DNA from: Candidatus Muproteobacteria bacterium
Lineage (GTDB): Bacteria > Pseudomonadota > Gammaproteobacteria > Acidiferrobacterales > Sulfurifustaceae
Direction of reading: 5' to 3'
DNA length: 9,020 bases
Assembly (NCBI GenBank): GCA_023266455.1
Contig: JAHFQD010000054.1
Coordinates: 1-9,020, forward strand
Position numbers and translations under genes: made by a program. Positions 6,641 through 9,020 of the stretch are shown here, one piece after another (within the stretch, counting starts at the first letter, position 1; each line of letters starts with the position of its first letter). The notes under the pieces were generated by a model. The model was not told where the DNA came from. It ran no database searches and saw only the letters and a program-made list of their open reading frames with translations.

Positions 6641-6787
6641 GGCGCGTCTCCTGTTATTCGTGTCATTGAACGACGTACTATACACGCCGGTTTCACGCCT
6701 CTTAAATAATTTGTTGGAACATGATTATTCCCGAACGCGCAAACACAGCGCTTTTCTCGCAATTCTCGTCTTGCTAAGGTCGCAGGC
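6641..6787. other. divergent intergenic region, peroxiredoxin gene and moeA
   Basis: These 147 bases separate two divergent starts and are the longest gene-free stretch in the window. The part near the peroxiredoxin gene is AT-richer (6700-6730) and holds its predicted promoter. For moeA I see a Shine-Dalgarno (AAGG, 6776-6779) but no convincing -35/-10 pair, and no hairpin resembling a molybdenum-cofactor riboswitch. The moeA promoter is therefore unassigned. Confidence 0.5.
6677..6705 (-). promoter_or_regulatory. predicted sigma70-type promoter of the peroxiredoxin gene
   Basis: On the minus strand TTAAGA (6700-6705, 4 of 6 to the -35 consensus) is followed after 17 nt by TATAGT (6677-6682, 5 of 6 to the -10 consensus). 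Initiation would fall near 6670, giving a leader of about 30 nt before the 6640 ATG, with AGGAGA inside it. No convincing OxyR-type site was recognised. Confidence 0.6.
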
Positions 6788-7981
6788 ATGTTGAGTATCG
6801 ACGAAGCGTGCCAGAACATTATTCGCCGCATCATCCCGGTCGTCGCGACGGAAACCGTCGCGTTGGCGAAGGCGCGCGGTCGTTTCGCGGCGGCGGAGAT
6901 TCGTGCCGGCGTGAACAATCCCGGGTTCGACAGTTCGAGCATGGACGGTTATGCCGTGCGTGTGGCGGATCTCGCGCGCGCCGATTTTCGCTTATCGCTC
7001 GTGGGGGAATCAAAAGCGGGCGACGCGCCGGCGGCGCTGACAGCGGGGACCTGCATGCGCATCTTCACTGGCGCTCCATTGCCGGCTGGTGCGGACACCG
7101 TCGTGATTCAAGAAGACGTTAAACGCGACGGCGATGCGGTGATATTTCCGCGCGGCACGCAACTTGGTGCCAATGTCCGTCGTCGTGGCGAAGATTTTCG
7201 TCGTGACGACGTGTTATATGCGGCCGGTCGACGGATCGACGCTTACAAACTCGCCTTGTTCGCTGCTGCCGGCGTGGCCCAGGTACCGGTTTACGCGCGT
7301 GCGCGAGTGTTGGTCGTGGCGACCGGAGATGAATTGGTTATGCCCGGCGAGACCTTGCGCCCGGGGCAGATTTTCGAATCCAATCGTTTGGCAACGTTGG
7401 CGCAGCTTGAAGACTTCGGCGCTGAGGCGATCGACGGCGGTACCGTTGGGGACGATCCGCGCGCCTTACGCGCTTTGCTTGCGCGCTCGACGGAGTATGA
7501 CTTCGTTATCACCAGCGGCGGCGCGTCGGTAGGCGATTATGATGTGGTGAAACAGGTTTTCGCCGAGATCGGCGAGATCGATTTTTGGAAAGTGCGCATC
7601 AAACCCGGCAAGCCGCTGGCGTTCGGGCGCATCGGCGAGCGCACGCATTTCTTCGCGCTGCCGGGAAATCCGGTATCGAGTTTGGTGACTTATAAGTTGT
7701 TCGTCGAGCCGGCTTTAGCGGCGTGGTACCACAGCGCAATATCCGCGTGGCAATTACCGGCGACCGCGGTTAACGATTTTCATCGCGTTCCAGGGCGCAC
7801 GGAATTCTTGCGCGCCAAGCTGTATACCGAAAACGGCAAACTGCTGGCCGAGGTGCTCAAAGGCCAAGCCTCGCATCGGCTGGGGCCGATTCGGGACACG
7901 AATGGATTCATCCGCATGGAAGCCGACAGCGCCGGTTTTGACGCTGGCGCTGTGGTCGTGGTTATGCCGTTGTTTAATTAA
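6788..7981 (+). CDS. moeA: molybdopterin molybdenumtransferase MoeA
   Basis: MoeA inserts molybdate into adenylylated molybdopterin, the last common step of molybdenum cofactor synthesis, in the cytoplasm. At 397 residues it is close to E. coli MoeA (411). Visible family motifs, in order: SSMDGYAVR (50-58, Asp53), FTGAPLPAGADTVV (93-106), GANVRRRGEDF (127-137, Asp136), VVATGDELV (176-184, Glu182), PGQIFESN (192-199), GGTVGDDP (217-224), TSGGASVGDYD (242-252, Asp250), KPGKPLAFG (272-280) and LPGNPVSS (291-298). These match the acidic and glycine-rich molybdate/molybdopterin site. The ATG at 6788 has AAGG 8 nt upstream. It is divergent from the peroxiredoxin gene, so it is not in one operon with moaC although both serve the same pathway. 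Its TAA overlaps the TAA of the convergent receptor gene, and no terminator is visible between them. Confidence 0.96.
   Translation: MLSIDEACQNIIRRIIPVVATETVALAKARGRFAAAEIRAGVNNPGFDSSSMDGYAVRVADLARADFRLSLVGESKAGDAPAALTAGTCMRIFTGAPLPAGADTVVIQEDVKRDGDAVIFPRGTQLGANVRRRGEDFRRDDVLYAAGRRIDAYKLALFAAAGVAQVPVYARARVLVVATGDELVMPGETLRPGQIFESNRLATLAQLEDFGAEAIDGGTVGDDPRALRALLARSTEYDFVITSGGASVGDYDVVKQVFAEIGEIDFWKVRIKPGKPLAFGRIGERTHFFALPGNPVSSLVTYKLFVEPALAAWYHSAISAWQLPATAVNDFHRVPGRTEFLRAKLYTENGKLLAEVLKGQASHRLGPIRDTNGFIRMEADSAGFDAGAVVVVMPLFN
7974..7981. other. TTAATTAA palindrome supplying both convergent stop codons
   Basis: The palindrome TTAATTAA provides TAA for moeA at 7979-7981 on the plus strand and TAA for the receptor gene at 7978-7980 on the minus strand. 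The two coding regions overlap by 4 bases. No hairpin with a U-tract is seen around it, so both transcripts may run into the opposite gene. Confidence 0.85.
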
Positions 7982-9020
7982 AGCCGGAACTGCTCCGCTA
8001 ACTTACGAAGCTCGGACGCGTTCTTCGCCACGTCTTTAGCGGCCTCGCGCGTATTTTCAACCATGCCGCGCAGGAATGGACTATTTTCGATCGCTTGCGA
8101 GAGTTCGACGCTGCCCATCGCTAATACGTGCGAGGAGTTGGAAAGCGAGTGCGAACTGGCAATGACTTTCTGAATTGCCGAGCGCAAGGTGTTAATTACC
8201 TGATTCATACCGAGCGCCATTTGCCCCAGTTCGTCTGAGCGTACGAGGTCTACTCTGTTGCTGAAATCCATCGACGCTTGGGCCTTGAGACTGTTCACGA
8301 CCAGTCGCATGGGTTTGGTGATGCTGCGTGTGATGACGTAAGCCAACAGGATCGAAATCGCGAGCGATGCCAGCGTCCAGATCAAATGGTTGATGAGCTT
8401 GGTTTGGAACGTGCCGAGCCGGTTTTGTAACAGACTGTCTTCGGCGTCGATGGCTTTGTTCCAGAGCGCGAAACTTTCATCGCGCGCGAACAGCCCGGCG
8501 TCGACGAATTTATCGACCGTTACCGGAACCTTCGGTTGATTGACGATCTCTTGCAGCATTTGCAGGAACGTCGAGGTTTTGCTTTTGTAGCTCGCGAGCG
8601 CCGGCGGAATGTTTCTTTGTAAATTCGCATCGATGCCGTAGAAGTTACGGTCTTCGTTCAGCGCCGTTTGTAAACTGCCTTCGATGCGTTCCATATCCGC
8701 TTCTTTCAGCTGCGCCGCGAAAACTGCCATCTGAATGCGCTCGGCCGGGGTCAGTGATTCTTTTCGAAGCGCGGTAATACCGTAGGCGATGATGTCGCCT
8801 AATCGGTCCTGCGTTTGTGGCAGGGCGAGCAACGTCACGTCCATCGTGTAATAGCTGTCTAGATCCGGGTCCAAAATCAAATTGGACGTATCGCCCATGT
8901 GAGTGATCATCGTCCGAATATGTTCCTTCAGGTCTTTGTGTTTCGCATCGGATGTCTCCGGCGTCAGACTTTCGCGCGCAGTCCCCTTCAACACTTTCCA
9001 ACCCGTTTGTAACGTTCTAG
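7978..9020 (-). CDS. MCP-like HAMP receptor lacking the signalling hairpin (5' end outside window)
   Basis: The frame is open through the right edge at 9020, reading RTLQTGWKV before the GTG at 8992-8994. That GTG is thus probably internal, and the N-terminus with the first membrane segment lies outside. Using the GTG as residue 1: residues 1-200 are a helical sensor region with the motif GDTSNLILDPDLDSYYTMD (34-52), seen in many proteobacterial MCPs and sensor proteins. Residues about 203-222 are a hydrophobic membrane segment, and 223-275 a HAMP domain (ITKPMRLVVNSL, then SDELGQMALGMNQ). Only 63 residues follow, ending KNASELRKLAEQFRL, which resembles the usual last residues of MCPs. The conserved hairpin tip (family pattern around ALNAAIEAARAGE) and most of both methylation helices are missing, so direct CheA/CheW coupling is unlikely. 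It may be an internally deleted MCP or a receptor with another output. The sequence shows no frameshift. Confidence 0.8.
   Translation of the reverse strand, partial: RTLQTGWKVLKGTARESLTPETSDAKHKDLKEHIRTMITHMGDTSNLILDPDLDSYYTMDVTLLALPQTQDRLGDIIAYGITALRKESLTPAERIQMAVFAAQLKEADMERIEGSLQTALNEDRNFYGIDANLQRNIPPALASYKSKTSTFLQMLQEIVNQPKVPVTVDKFVDAGLFARDESFALWNKAIDAEDSLLQNRLGTFQTKLINHLIWTLASLAISILLAYVITRSITKPMRLVVNSLKAQASMDFSNRVDLVRSDELGQMALGMNQVINTLRSAIQKVIASSHSLSNSSHVLAMGSVELSQAIENSPFLRGMVENTREAAKDVAKNASELRKLAEQFRL

Noticed and set aside
6641..6685. An upstream ATG at 6685 extending the peroxiredoxin by 15 residues
   Set aside because: It lies upstream of the predicted -10 and transcription start, has no Shine-Dalgarno, and the added residues are not family-like; the 6640 ATG has AGGAGA at proper spacing.
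6686..6787. A moeA promoter or molybdenum-cofactor riboswitch
   Set aside because: AT-rich hexamers such as AATAAT (6705-6710) have no acceptable -35 partner, and no multi-helix leader structure is apparent in this short space.
8992..8994. GTG 8994 as the true start of the receptor gene
   Set aside because: The frame stays open to the window edge, no first membrane segment is present after the GTG, and no Shine-Dalgarno precedes it; the gene is most likely truncated by the window.

Overview
The window reads as a stretch of proteobacterial chromosome, most likely gamma- or betaproteobacterial. It is GC-rich and densely coded, with a SlyB/Pcp-type glycine-zipper lipoprotein, a PL5 alginate lyase, standard MoaC and MoeA, and an MCP-type receptor. 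This placement rests on gene families only; no marker gene for taxonomy is present. No RNA gene, CRISPR array, insertion sequence or phage gene was seen, and no gene-free stretch exceeds 300 bases.

Left part (1-1734): the 3' end of a plus-strand gene, possibly a spherulation-specific family 4 (glycosidase-like) protein, converges on a minus-strand pair: a SlyB-like lipoprotein gene followed 9 nt later by a periplasmic alginate lyase gene. A perfect 12-bp hairpin sits inside the last codons of the alginate lyase gene and probably terminates the plus-strand gene. A TTGACA-type promoter with an overlapping inverted repeat lies upstream of the lipoprotein gene.

Centre (1840-6685): three further minus-strand genes in the order peroxiredoxin, moaC, then a very large (1194 aa) flavin/iron-sulfur oxidoreductase. 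The large protein is the most interesting item. It carries a GltD-like module (two predicted 4Fe-4S sites, FAD and NAD(P) Rossmann motifs) followed by a PyrK-like module (FNR-type flavin domain and a four-cysteine 2Fe-2S site). These are the same two module types that make up the electron-bifurcating Nfn transhydrogenase, here in one chain behind about 260 unrecognised residues. The peroxiredoxin gene has its own promoter and an intrinsic terminator whose U-tract abuts the moaC ribosome-binding site.

Right part (6788-9020): moeA runs on the plus strand, divergent from the peroxiredoxin gene, and ends tail-to-tail, by a shared TTAATTAA, with a minus-strand receptor gene that continues off the right edge. 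That receptor has a sensor region, a membrane segment and HAMP, and an MCP-like C-terminal end, but lacks nearly all of the cytoplasmic signalling hairpin. moaC and moeA place two molybdenum-cofactor steps here: cyclic pyranopterin formation and molybdenum insertion. Whether the large oxidoreductase is linked to that pathway is unknown.
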